The notes beneath the pieces were generated by a model, which saw nothing but the letters and a program-made list of their open reading frames with translations, was not told where the DNA came from and did not search any database. Below are positions 1 through 8,221 of a DNA stretch of 64,000 nucleotides, piece after piece. The stretch lies in contig JADKIR010000004.1 in NCBI GenBank assembly GCA_016722655.1, positions 1,240,001 to 1,304,000 of the forward strand. The letters run 5' to 3'. The stretch comes from Cytophagaceae bacterium. GTDB taxonomy: Bacteria > Bacteroidota > Bacteroidia > Cytophagales > Spirosomataceae. The position numbers and the translations under genes were made by a program. Position 1 is the stretch's first letter. The number at the start of each line of letters is the position of its first letter.

Positions 1-1
1 T

Positions 2-109
2 CGTCCAAGATACAATTCTGAATATGTATGGAATCTTGAAACTTTGAAAAAATACGGTGGAGATAAACCTGAGTATCATACCACAGAGTTGTGGTTTAGT
101 CAGAAATAA
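2..109 (+). CDS. C-terminal end of an unidentified protein (cut by left edge)
   Basis: An open frame runs from the left edge to a TAA at 107-109 and encodes the last 35 residues of a protein ending in ELWFSQK. The fragment is rich in aromatic and charged residues and has no motif I can assign. It is followed at once by a strong hairpin terminator, which supports it being a real 3' end. The family cannot be named from this tail. Confidence 0.6.
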   Translation, partial: RPRYNSEYVWNLETLKKYGGDKPEYHTTELWFSQK

Positions 110-116
110 TTTCGAT

Positions 117-146
117 AAAGAGCCGACCAGATTGGTCGGCTCTTTA
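117..146. terminator. Bidirectional intrinsic terminator
   Basis: A perfect 13-bp stem (arms 117-129 and 133-145, loop GAT) is flanked by A/T tracts on both sides. It sits between the converging partial gene on the left and the mobA-like gene, and overlaps the stop codon of the latter, so it can serve both strands. Confidence 0.85.
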
Positions 147-1229
147 TTTGTTTTTTAAAAGAGTCATCATTTCCAACGGTGTATTCACATTCTTTAAAAC
201 TGTCGGATTGGGCAAGTTTATAAGCTGAACATCTGAATTTATCAAAACTTTTCTTGGACAGGAATATCCCTGTGACAGAAATTGTAATAATACCGGATAA
301 GCTTTGGGCTCCCAAATGGTGAAAAGTGGATCAGGAAAATTGGTTTCGGGATTGTAGCATGCGGTTGCAATTTTGGATGGATTACGGTTTTGTATTAAAA
401 AATCAATTTCATTTTTACCGACAAGAGGCATATCGCAGGCAAGAACCAACCAGGCTACATTCGGATTAAATTTGAATGCCGAAAGTATTGCTCCATAAGG
501 TCCCATTTGTAGAAAACTATCAGCAATTTCATTATGTTTATTATGATTTTCCGCAACAGAAAAATAAGTTTCTATTACGGATTCTTCCATTATTTTAAAT
601 AGGTAATCCCTTTGGGGAAGATTGTCAAAATAACACAAATCTGCCTTGCTTTCACCCATTCGTTCCGATTTGCCTCCCACCAAAATTAAACCATTCAAGG
701 GTACTGGTTTCAAACTTTTTTCAATAATCGGAATAAGCTCCAAAGTATTTTCTTTTGACAAAACAGGCTGATTTGTCATTTTTAACCAATCAAAAACAGG
801 CGAATCATCGGTTTTAAGTATTGCGATTACATCTGTTAATTGACATTCTCTCTTTTTTAAAGAATCTTCTTTCATTTGATTGATTAATAGAACCTGCTTT
901 TCTGCGGTGAAATGATTACCGTTTACCAGAATTATATCACAATCATTCAACAAGGCTTTTTTACCAAAATCAGAAAGTTCCTTTTTGCTAATATTGAAAT
1001 GAGAAATTTTATCCTGAAATTTTGTAAAATCAATAGAATCAAAACTTTGGTCGGCTTTGTGATCAGCATCAACAAAAGCAATTTTATATTTTCCTGAAAG
1101 TGCAGAAATAATCTCTCCGGCAATTTGATTTATTACCTCACATGGAGCCCCAATTAGTGCAAATTCATTCCTTCCCCAGTTTCCAATATTTGGCTTAGTC
1201 AAAAACGGATGTTTTTCGTGTTTTTTCAA
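144..1229 (-). CDS. mobA: MobA-type molybdenum cofactor guanylyltransferase with N-terminal MobB-like region
   Basis: Predicted to transfer a nucleotide to molybdopterin in the last step of molybdenum cofactor synthesis. Residues 181-196 carry the nucleotidyltransferase signature (LILVGGKSERMG followed by the conserved Lys), and the metal-binding LACDMP motif is near 263-268. Residues 1-175 resemble a MobB-type GTPase fold, but the expected P-loop near residue 27 (IGAPCEV) has lost its Gly-Lys-Thr/Ser, so this half is probably structural. It lies 24 bp downstream of moaC in the same reading phase. The start is TTG; no ATG is available before the conserved region. The function is fairly sure; GMP rather than CMP as the donated nucleotide is inferred from the family. 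Confidence 0.85.
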   Translation of the reverse strand: MKKHEKHPFLTKPNIGNWGRNEFALIGAPCEVINQIAGEIISALSGKYKIAFVDADHKADQSFDSIDFTKFQDKISHFNISKKELSDFGKKALLNDCDIILVNGNHFTAEKQVLLINQMKEDSLKKRECQLTDVIAILKTDDSPVFDWLKMTNQPVLSKENTLELIPIIEKSLKPVPLNGLILVGGKSERMGESKADLCYFDNLPQRDYLFKIMEESVIETYFSVAENHNKHNEIADSFLQMGPYGAILSAFKFNPNVAWLVLACDMPLVGKNEIDFLIQNRNPSKIATACYNPETNFPDPLFTIWEPKAYPVLLQFLSQGYSCPRKVLINSDVQLINLPNPTVLKNVNTPLEMMTLLKNK

Positions 1230-1253
1230 TAGAAATATTTCTAAAATAATTTT

Positions 1254-1739
1254 TCACACCTTTTCATTCAAAACAAAATCTTTCTTTCCCCCGGTTTTTT
1301 TGATTAATCTGGTTTCTTTAATAACTATATCATGAGAAAGAGCTTTGCACATATCGTAAATTGTTAATGCAGCAACACTAGCCCCTGTCAATGCTTCCAT
1401 TTCAATGCCTGTTTTGCCATTTACCGATGCCTCACAAATAATTTCAATGGTGTTTTTGCCTGTAACTTTTATTTTAATCTGGCAATTATCCATTCCAATA
1501 GGGTGGCAAAGAGGGATCAAATCACCGGTTTTTTTTGCAGCCATAACACCTGCTATAATTGCGGTTTGAAAAACTGGCCCTTTTTGGGTTTGAATCTCGT
1601 CATTTTGAAATAATGCCATGATTTCATCCGAAATATGAACTATGCTTCTCGCAACTGCAACACGGTGTGTTACCGTCTTATCGCCAACATCGACCATTGA
1701 CGGATTGCCCGAAGCATCAAGATGGGTAAAAGAAGCCAT
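1254..1739 (-). CDS. moaC: Cyclic pyranopterin monophosphate synthase MoaC
   Basis: Converts the MoaA product (3',8-cyclo-GTP) to cyclic pyranopterin monophosphate in molybdenum cofactor synthesis. The 161-residue length is normal. The sequence shows the family motifs DVGDKTVTHR (17-26), PLCHP (76-80), KTGIEMEALTG (109-119), DMCKA (129-133) and the KKTGGK loop near 147-152. The start is ATG at 1739. It is followed by the mobA-like gene and preceded, 33 bp upstream, by an unrelated barrel gene on the same strand. moaA lies far away at 17640, so the pathway genes are scattered in this genome. Confidence 0.97.
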   Translation of the reverse strand: MASFTHLDASGNPSMVDVGDKTVTHRVAVARSIVHISDEIMALFQNDEIQTQKGPVFQTAIIAGVMAAKKTGDLIPLCHPIGMDNCQIKIKVTGKNTIEIICEASVNGKTGIEMEALTGASVAALTIYDMCKALSHDIVIKETRLIKKTGGKKDFVLNEKV

Positions 1740-1772
1740 TATAATTTTTTCCCAAAAATAAAGGATTTGTTT

Positions 1773-2369
1773 TTAAATAGAGAATCCAAGTGAAATTCCC
1801 GCAATACTACTGGTGTGAGAATCAATAAAATAAGAAAAGTGCTTTTGATAATATTTGGGTGTATATTGAATCTTGAGGAATATTACTTTAGGTTTGGGTG
1901 GAATATCAATTACAATTTGTTGTCTGAGTCCTACGATTCCAAAAATATAATTTCGTGGAACTTCATTGGCATATAAAACTGGCGTATAACTCAATCCAAA
2001 TTCACCGAACCACTCGACTGATACTTTTGATGGAGTCGCTTTACATCTCAATGACACCCTGTGTTTTACCCTCTTTTTCAGATTATTAAGATTAACGTTT
2101 TGAGTTACAGCAATTGGTAGTGATAGTCCGCCATCTTTAAGGCCAATCCATGACATAGACCCGGGTACCAAGCCAGCCCCTACTCTAAATGTATTAAAGG
2201 ATTTCATTTTTCGATTAAATGCTTTTTCATAGTTTATTGATGCAATTGGACTTACACCAAAAACCTCGACAGTCAATGCCTTTTTATATCTTGTACGATA
2301 AGAGATTTGACCACTGGAATAAGAGGCAATAAAGAAAAAAAGAGTGAAAGCAATTAATTGGTTTTTCAC
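1773..2369 (-). CDS. Secreted protein of unknown function, probable outer-membrane beta-barrel
   Basis: A 198-residue protein starting at GTG, with a signal peptide of about 20 residues ending near SSGQ. The mature part alternates hydrophobic and polar residues, is rich in Tyr, Gly and Phe, and ends in a terminal strand (GISLGFSI), which is typical of small Bacteroidota outer-membrane barrels. No catalytic motif is visible. It sits 33 bp upstream of moaC on the same strand, but a functional link to molybdenum cofactor synthesis is not evident. Confidence 0.65.
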   Translation of the reverse strand: MKNQLIAFTLFFFIASYSSGQISYRTRYKKALTVEVFGVSPIASINYEKAFNRKMKSFNTFRVGAGLVPGSMSWIGLKDGGLSLPIAVTQNVNLNNLKKRVKHRVSLRCKATPSKVSVEWFGEFGLSYTPVLYANEVPRNYIFGIVGLRQQIVIDIPPKPKVIFLKIQYTPKYYQKHFSYFIDSHTSSIAGISLGFSI

Positions 2370-2401
2370 TTAAAATTATATTTTTTAAAAAGCACGTTTT
2401 G

Positions 2402-2431
2402 ATTGGTTATACACTGATAACCAATTTTTTT
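2402..2431 (+). terminator. Terminator-like hairpin in a divergent intergenic region
   Basis: A perfect 9-bp stem (ATTGGTTAT at 2402-2410, ATAACCAAT at 2417-2425, loop ACACTG) runs directly into a T tract. No plus-strand gene lies upstream of it, so its transcript is unknown: it could end an antisense or small RNA, or be an operator. Confidence 0.5.
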
Positions 2432-2634
2432 CCAAAGGTTTTAAATTTTTTAAGAATATTCAAACAATATGAAGGAATTTTCTTTTATGGTCAGTATTAA
2501 AACGTTAAATCGATTCTAATATTTGCGAAGAAACATCTTTTTCCATAAACCAATTGCTAGCTTTTTGGTTTTAGAATATTATTTACGACAATTTTTTTCA
2601 AAATTTGTGGTTCTAACACTCTAAAAAGATTTTG

Positions 2635-4257
2635 ATGAATCAAAATAGCGACAAAAAAACTGCTTCTATCCCTTTAATAATTTCCGTTTCGGTAGCTTTA
2701 GGGATTTTTCTGGGAGCTACGATTTTCGGAAAAAAGACTTTCAATTCTCAAACATTTTCGTCTGGTAAAATTTTTAATGAAGTATTATTAAATATTCAAA
2801 AAAGTTATGTTGACGAAGTGGATATAGATTCCCTTTCTCAATTTGGTATTACTAAAATGCTTGAAAAGTTGGATCCACATACTGCCTATTTACCTCCACA
2901 GGAGGCTGAATTAGCTAGTTCTGACCTTCATGATGGTTTTGATGGAATTGGAGTAGAGTTTAATATTTTCAATGATTCACTTTACGTGGTCACTGCCCTT
3001 AGTGGAGGACCATCTGAAGCCGTAGGTATAAAAACAGGAGATATTATTCTTCAGGCCGATACGATGAATCTTTCCGGGAAAAAACTCAATAATAATTTAG
3101 TATTCAAAAGTCTCCGTGGACCCCGAAACTCTATTGTAAAACTTAAAATAAAAAGGAAGGGATTCGGAAAACCGCTATTTTTCAATGTAAAAAGAGATAA
3201 GATTCCGACATTCAGCATCGATGCAGCTTATCTGATGGCCGACAAAAAGACGGGCTATATCAAAATTAATCGTTTTGCAGAAACCACCTATGATGAGTTT
3301 GTAACTCACCTCAAAAACCTCAAATCTGCCGGAATGCAGCAGCTGATGATTGACCTGAGAGATAACCCTGGCGGTTATATGGACAAAGCAACTGACATTG
3401 TGGATGAGTTGGTCGGTGGAAATGGTGTCATCGTATATACCAAAGGAAAAGATAAAGCCAATAACTATGAAGTTAAAGCAGAAAAAGACGGGATTTTTGA
3501 AAAAGGTAAAATTGTAGTATTGGTTGACGAAGGCAGTGCCTCTGCTTCAGAGATTGTAAGTGGCTCATTGCAGGACTATGATAGAGCCACTATTGTAGGA
3601 AGAAGAACTTTCGGAAAAGGACTCGTACAGGCACCTATCAAACTTTCTGATGGCTCAGAACTACGCCTGACGATTTCGAGATATTACATACCCAGTGGCA
3701 GAAGTATCCAGAAACCCTACACGTTGGGTCATGGTGAAGAATACATGGAAGACATGCACAAAAGGTTCAGTCAAAAAGAATTGTTTGTAAAAGATAGCAT
3801 TAAGTTTAATCAGAAACTGAAATTCAAAACAAAAGGTGGTCGCACCGTGTATGGAGGTGGTGGAATCACTCCAGACGTTTTTGTACCTCAGGACACGAGT
3901 TATTATACGCCATACCTTGTTGAACTTTTTGCCCAGAATATTTTCAGGGAGTTTTCTATGAAATATACGCAAGAGCATCAAAATGAGCTTAAAGCTATGG
4001 GCTTCCAAAAGTACCTTTCTTCATATAATCTGGACGAAAAAGTATTGGCCGGCCTGAAATTAACGGCTCAACAAAAAGGAATAAAATTCTCAGAAAAAGA
4101 TTTTGCTTTATCTAAAGATTACATAAAACTTTATACCAAAGCTCTGATTGCCAGGAACATCTGGAAACGAAATGAAAAAGAAGGCCTTACCAATGAGTTT
4201 TATCAGGTCTTCAATCAAGATGACCCTATGATCAGAAAAGGCCTCGCAAGTTTCTAA
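2635..4257 (+). CDS. S41 carboxyl-terminal processing protease (CtpA/Prc family)
   Basis: Serine protease of the C-terminal processing family that degrades or trims periplasmic proteins. Residues 12-30 form an N-terminal membrane anchor. A PDZ domain covers roughly 95-185, and the S41 core follows with LRDNPGG at 241-247, the catalytic Ser within SASASE (301-306) and the Lys within RTFGKGLVQ (about residue 328). A C-terminal helical extension of about 100 residues follows the catalytic core. I start at ATG 2635; a TTG codon lies just before it. The next gene begins 11 bp after the stop, suggesting co-transcription with the barrel protein downstream. Confidence 0.92.
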   Translation: MNQNSDKKTASIPLIISVSVALGIFLGATIFGKKTFNSQTFSSGKIFNEVLLNIQKSYVDEVDIDSLSQFGITKMLEKLDPHTAYLPPQEAELASSDLHDGFDGIGVEFNIFNDSLYVVTALSGGPSEAVGIKTGDIILQADTMNLSGKKLNNNLVFKSLRGPRNSIVKLKIKRKGFGKPLFFNVKRDKIPTFSIDAAYLMADKKTGYIKINRFAETTYDEFVTHLKNLKSAGMQQLMIDLRDNPGGYMDKATDIVDELVGGNGVIVYTKGKDKANNYEVKAEKDGIFEKGKIVVLVDEGSASASEIVSGSLQDYDRATIVGRRTFGKGLVQAPIKLSDGSELRLTISRYYIPSGRSIQKPYTLGHGEEYMEDMHKRFSQKELFVKDSIKFNQKLKFKTKGGRTVYGGGGITPDVFVPQDTSYYTPYLVELFAQNIFREFSMKYTQEHQNELKAMGFQKYLSSYNLDEKVLAGLKLTAQQKGIKFSEKDFALSKDYIKLYTKALIARNIWKRNEKEGLTNEFYQVFNQDDPMIRKGLASF

Positions 4258-4268
4258 TTATCGTAAAT

Positions 4269-4808
4269 ATGAAAATCAAACGATTATTTTTCTACCTGTT
4301 TCTGGTTTCTTTTTTTGAAATTAAAGCTCAGGAAAAAATAAAAGCTGGGATTGAACTTGACGCCCTTCCCTACATTACCGGAGGATACTTCGGAGCGGGA
4401 TTTGCCGGGAAAGGTTACTGGAGATTAAGAGTTTTGACAGCTTCAGTCAACAAACCTGACTGGAGTATCAATAAGAATTTTTCTAACAACCATGTGGAGG
4501 CATACGCTGTTGTGGTGGATAGATTTTTCAAAAAAAGCTGGTCAGGCTTGTGGTTTGGCGGTGGTTTGGTGTATTGGAAAAGTAAAATCCAAACTCAAGC
4601 CAAACAACAAACCGCCAAATTCCAAAATTCATTGCTTAACGGAAGTCTTGGATACAATCTTAAGCTCAACAAACACTTTTACCTTTCACCCTGGGCCGGC
4701 ATGAGCCTTCGTGTGGGTGGCGACCAAAATGTTCCGGTTGACCAAACTACCTATACGCTGCCAATGCTTTATCCTGAAGCCTCTTTGAAATTAGGCGTGA
4801 TTTTTTAA
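4269..4808 (+). CDS. Outer-membrane beta-barrel-like protein of unknown function
   Basis: A 179-residue protein with a signal peptide ending at about residue 20 (EIKAQ). The mature region has regular amphipathic strands rich in Gly, Trp and Tyr and ends with a strand finishing in Phe (SLKLGVIF), the usual signature of an outer-membrane barrel. It starts 11 bp after the S41 protease and is probably in the same operon. Its last 18 bp overlap the end of the convergent flavin-binding gene. No function can be assigned. Confidence 0.7.
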   Translation: MKIKRLFFYLFLVSFFEIKAQEKIKAGIELDALPYITGGYFGAGFAGKGYWRLRVLTASVNKPDWSINKNFSNNHVEAYAVVVDRFFKKSWSGLWFGGGLVYWKSKIQTQAKQQTAKFQNSLLNGSLGYNLKLNKHFYLSPWAGMSLRVGGDQNVPVDQTTYTLPMLYPEASLKLGVIF

Positions 4809-5429
4809 ATGATCGGGCAACGGAATATCTTTGCTGAATTCATCGGCGATAGGCGTCAGTCTTTTGGGTGGAACGGGAATTAATCCTGACCAAATCGGAA
4901 GGCTAAGATCTTCATCATCATCGATGGGCATTCCTTGTCTGATTTTGGCCGAAGCTTCCGAAATATCAAAACTCAAAAGCATAGTTTTGTTAACTTCACC
5001 GGCTTTCATAGGGCGTAGATATTCCCAGCTGCTGGGTACAATTTTTTCGGTCAATTCTTTGAAAAAATCCCATTTGGTATCAAAATCATTGATTCTTTCA
5101 GCTTTTGAGAAAATTATCACAGAACGATAATTGACTGAATGATGAAATGCCGACTTGGCCACTACCAGATCATCTACAAGCATGACCGAAATACACAGCG
5201 GAATCCCTTTTTCTATTTCTCTTAAAAAATGACTTCCGACTGAGCCGTGGATGTATAGTTTATCCTCTTTTCTGACAAAAGCCGTTGGAATCGAAAACGG
5301 CTGGTTGTCAACCGAATAGCTGATTGTACAGAACATGGCCTCATCCAATATGGAATTAATTGTGGCTTCGTCATATGAGGCTCTTTTTGCCGAGCGACTG
5401 GGGGTGGTTTTGGGAGTTTGCTTTATCAT
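4791..5429 (-). CDS. Pyridoxamine 5'-phosphate oxidase-like FMN-binding protein (NimA type)
   Basis: The 212 residues match the flavin-reductase-like split-barrel family that includes NimA-type proteins. Visible hallmarks are the N-terminal TINSILDEAMFCTISYSV segment, the QPFSIPTAFV strand, the IHGSVGSHFLREI FMN-contacting segment and the conserved VNYRSVIIFSKAE region. The specific substrate is unknown; related proteins act on nitro compounds, heme or flavins. Its start codon overlaps the stop of the upstream acetyltransferase in an ATGA arrangement, so it is the third gene of a translationally coupled operon. That operon diverges from a MocR-type, PLP-dependent regulator. Confidence 0.85.
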   Translation of the reverse strand: MIKQTPKTTPSRSAKRASYDEATINSILDEAMFCTISYSVDNQPFSIPTAFVRKEDKLYIHGSVGSHFLREIEKGIPLCISVMLVDDLVVAKSAFHHSVNYRSVIIFSKAERINDFDTKWDFFKELTEKIVPSSWEYLRPMKAGEVNKTMLLSFDISEASAKIRQGMPIDDDEDLSLPIWSGLIPVPPKRLTPIADEFSKDIPLPDHLKNHA

Positions 5430-6217
5430 AATATGTAATAAGGTATTTCAAATGAGGGTTTAAAACCAAGTTTTTGTGCCAAATAATAAGACTGAGAGTT
5501 GCCTTTTCTACATGACCAAACGGGAATAAACCGGTTATTTTGCAAGAAATCAATTAACTCTGAACACACGATTTTTGCCAGCCCATTTCCCCTGAATTCT
5601 TCAGCCGTTTCGATGCCAATCTCAAAATAGGGCTCATGGACAAAAGATGAAAAAGCAATGGAAGCCGGCTTGCCCTTGACTTTCAGACAAAAACCTAGGC
5701 CCTTTTGCAAAAAATCTTCAGCATTATTCCAAAAAACATTGGGAACCACAGAGCCTTCGAAACTTTCGAATATTTCTTTATCAATTTTTACAATTTCGCG
5801 GTTTCCCGTTTCAGGGAAATATTTATGGAATTCATTGGGCAAGAACTCAAAATTTGCACGGGTTTGAAGCCAGATTTTTTGTTTATTTTCGGTTTCTGAC
5901 CAAATATTTGAAAACCAAACCTGGAATATTTCGTCCCATGAATCTGGGCTAGCCTGCAAATATTCATGATTGGTTTTTTCGCCCGAAATATATTTCTTAA
6001 GCCAATTATTAAAGTTTTCATCATCCGTTTTTCCAAACAATAGAGACATTCCATAAGGATGTTTCACATAAAAAACCTCAGGATTATCGGCATGGTTTAC
6101 AAAAACCTGCCCATTTACATGATTCCTGATAACTGACATTGCAAAAAAATGATTTATCTGAACTGATTCCAGAGCTTTTTCGCAGAGAAAGTATTTATTT
6201 TTTTCCAGTAGAATCAT
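5426..6217 (-). CDS. GNAT-family N-acetyltransferase
   Basis: A 263-residue protein whose C-terminal third carries a GNAT fold, with the acetyl-CoA pyrophosphate-binding motif at EEFRGNGLAKIVCSEL and a following beta-bulge strand (VWSCRKGNSQSYYLAQKLGF). The N-terminal half matches no named domain that I recognise, which fits the larger GNAT proteins of this type. The substrate is unknown. Four-base ATGA overlaps join it to genes on both sides, so the three proteins are made from one message and probably act on related compounds. Confidence 0.85.
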   Translation of the reverse strand: MILLEKNKYFLCEKALESVQINHFFAMSVIRNHVNGQVFVNHADNPEVFYVKHPYGMSLLFGKTDDENFNNWLKKYISGEKTNHEYLQASPDSWDEIFQVWFSNIWSETENKQKIWLQTRANFEFLPNEFHKYFPETGNREIVKIDKEIFESFEGSVVPNVFWNNAEDFLQKGLGFCLKVKGKPASIAFSSFVHEPYFEIGIETAEEFRGNGLAKIVCSELIDFLQNNRFIPVWSCRKGNSQSYYLAQKLGFKPSFEIPYYIL

Positions 6218-6639
6218 TCTTTTAGGCCTAATCTGAAATGATGATAAACGATTTTCATTTTTTTGTTGAGATACAACCTGTGAGCATCATATCGTTGATG
6301 CCCCGAATCGAGATGAACCGCATTGAGACCCTCGGATTTTGCTTTTTCGACTACAAAGTCAAACAAAGCTCCGGCATAACCCTTCCCCCGGAATTCGGGA
6401 GCGGTGGTCAGGTCATCAATGTAAATAAACCGACCCTCAAATAGTGTGGTCAAATAACGAAACCCACAAGCTGAGGTCACTTTACCTTTTTCTTCTGCGT
6501 AAATGAGTGTGTAAGACTCTTTTTCCATCTCGGTAATAAGGTTCAAAAGAATTTCGGCAGATAGATGAGGACGCAGATGTTTCAAAACTTCCAAACACTT
6601 GAGGTAGTCTTGTTCGGAGCGGGCAATTTTTATTTCCAT
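6214..6639 (-). CDS. GNAT-family N-acetyltransferase
   Basis: A compact 141-residue GNAT enzyme with the acetyl-CoA binding motif TAPEFRGKGYAGALFDFV and the characteristic C-terminal segment HLDSGHQRYDAHRLYLNKKM, close to small aminoglycoside or polyamine acetyltransferase-like proteins of Bacteroidota. It is first in the operon 6639-4791. A -7 element sits about 25 bp upstream of the start, and the divergent MocR regulator begins 86 bp away. Confidence 0.9.
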   Translation of the reverse strand: MEIKIARSEQDYLKCLEVLKHLRPHLSAEILLNLITEMEKESYTLIYAEEKGKVTSACGFRYLTTLFEGRFIYIDDLTTAPEFRGKGYAGALFDFVVEKAKSEGLNAVHLDSGHQRYDAHRLYLNKKMKIVYHHFRLGLKE

Positions 6640-6661
6640 TTGTTTTTTTGAATTCCTGATA

Positions 6662-6669
6662 CAAAAATA
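6662..6669 (-). promoter_or_regulatory. Bacteroidota -7 element for the GNAT/GNAT/PNPOx operon
   Basis: On the minus strand this reads TATTTTTG, an exact match to TAnnTTTG, with the ATG 23 bp downstream. No clear -33 TTG is present, which fits a promoter needing an activator. Confidence 0.45.
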
Positions 6670-6690
6670 TATCTTTACCGGATGGGCATT

Positions 6691-6726
6691 GTCGTCCAGT
6701 TTTTAGATAACTAGTAGTCCGGTTTA
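6691..6726. promoter_or_regulatory. Paired direct repeats, candidate MocR operator
   Basis: GTCGTCCAGTTTT (6691-6703) and GTAGTCCGGTTTA (6714-6726) are near-identical direct repeats 23 bp apart, about two helical turns. Dimeric MocR regulators such as GabR and PdxR are known to bind spaced direct repeats. The first copy lies where the -33 region of the divergent operon would be, and the second touches the regulator's own start codon. Confidence 0.5.
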
Positions 6727-8182
6727 TGTTTCCTTTCAAATCGCATCTTAAAATAGAGAAAGGCCAGAAAGTGCCTGTTTACAGTCAGTTAGGCACTCAA
6801 ATCATTGGTTTGATAAAATCCGGTTTGCTCCCTCCGGGGTTTAAAATGCCGGGTTCCAGAATTATGAGTGAGTTGCTTTCGGTGCACAGAAAGACCATCA
6901 CCCAGGTATATAGTGAATTGCAAATGCAGGGTTGGTTGGAAACACTGCCGGGAAGCGGCACTTTTGTGCCCAGGAATATTCCGGTTATAAATCCACAAAA
7001 AATTCTGATTGAAACAGGAGAAAGACCTAAAAAAGCCGGATTTTTTTATGCGAAAAGGAATTTCTGATCAGAGAACCCATAAAAGCAACCGACCTCTTAC
7101 ACCTCGATGATGGTTTTCCTGATCCACGACTAGCCCCATTACCTGAACTAGCCCGGGCCTATCGCAGCAATTTATTGTATGGAAACAGCTACCAAAAACT
7201 GGGCTACGGAGATACTGCGGGCTTGCTTTGGCTGAGAAAAGAATTATCGTCTTATCTCAATGAAAGCAGGAGCCTGAAAATCAATGAAAACAATATTTTG
7301 ATAGTAAGGGGTACAATTATGGCCCTATATCTGACCAATCTGGGTTTAGTAAAAACAGGCGACAAAGTAGCTATGGGCTGGCCGGGTTGGCTGAGTGCCC
7401 GCATAAGCTTTTTACAAGCCGGTGCCGAAGTAATTGAAATTCCAACCGATGAATATGGTATTGACACCGACGCCCTGGAAATTGTTTGCCAAAAACAAAA
7501 AATTAGATTGCTTTACGTTACCCCTCACCACAACTACCCTACCACTTACACTTTGAAAGCCGACAGACGGGTAAAACTGCTTCAGTTAGCCGAAAAATAC
7601 GATTTTATCATTTTTGAGGATGACTACGATTATGACTTTCATTATCAGAGCCGCCCGCTGTTGCCTCTGGCCAGTGCCGATAGTAATGGAAGGGTGCTCT
7701 ATTCCGGTTCGTTTACCAAAAGTATTTCACCGGGATTCAGGGTGGGTTATTTGGTGGCTACCGAAGATGTTATTCAGCATTTATCGCATCACCGGCGACT
7801 GATTGACCGGCAGGGCGACAATATGCTCGAAAATGCTCTGGCTCAGCTTCTTCATGAGGGAATAATTCAGAAACATCTGCGTAGGTCATTGAAGGAATAT
7901 AAAACCAGGCGAGATTTTTTCTGCGAAAAACTAAGTAGTGACTTTTCCGGAAAAATTGAATTTCAGATTCCAGAAGGCGGAATGTCGGTCTGGGCTCAGT
8001 TTGATCCTAAAATTGATATGAAGAAAACTGCTGAAACGGCACTCAAAAAAGGAATGTATTTCAGTGATGGGGCAACTCATGATACTGATAAAATTAAAAA
8101 TTGCACCAGATTGGGATTTGCAAGCTCAACCGTTGAAGAATTAGACCGATGTTTGAAGATTTTGAGGGAATCGTTCAGCTAA
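6726..8182 (+). pseudogene. MocR-family (GntR helix-turn-helix plus aminotransferase) regulator, frameshifted
   Basis: The first frame (6726-7067) encodes a GntR-type winged helix-turn-helix with the usual features PVYSQLGTQI, SVHRKTITQVYSEL and PGSGTFV. The second frame, open from 7031 and running to 8182, encodes a fold-type I aminotransferase domain including the PLP lysine in GSFTKSISPGFRVGY. Together they would make a full-length 485-residue MocR protein, but the frames differ by one base. The overlap zone 7031-7067 contains a run of seven T (7041-7047), so one missing base restores everything. It could be a real mutation, a sequencing or assembly error, or slippage-dependent expression. 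By position it should control the divergent acetyltransferase/PNPOx operon and itself. Confidence 0.85.
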
Positions 8183-8221
8183 AAATTAATTTATTCTTTT
8201 CTTTGAGAAATTTTTATAATA

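Noticed and set aside
7040..7049. Classical -1 programmed frameshift heptamer in the MocR gene
   Set aside because: The T run is not in the X-XXY-YYZ phase and no downstream stimulatory hairpin is evident, so simple mutation or sequence error is more likely, though slippage is not excluded.
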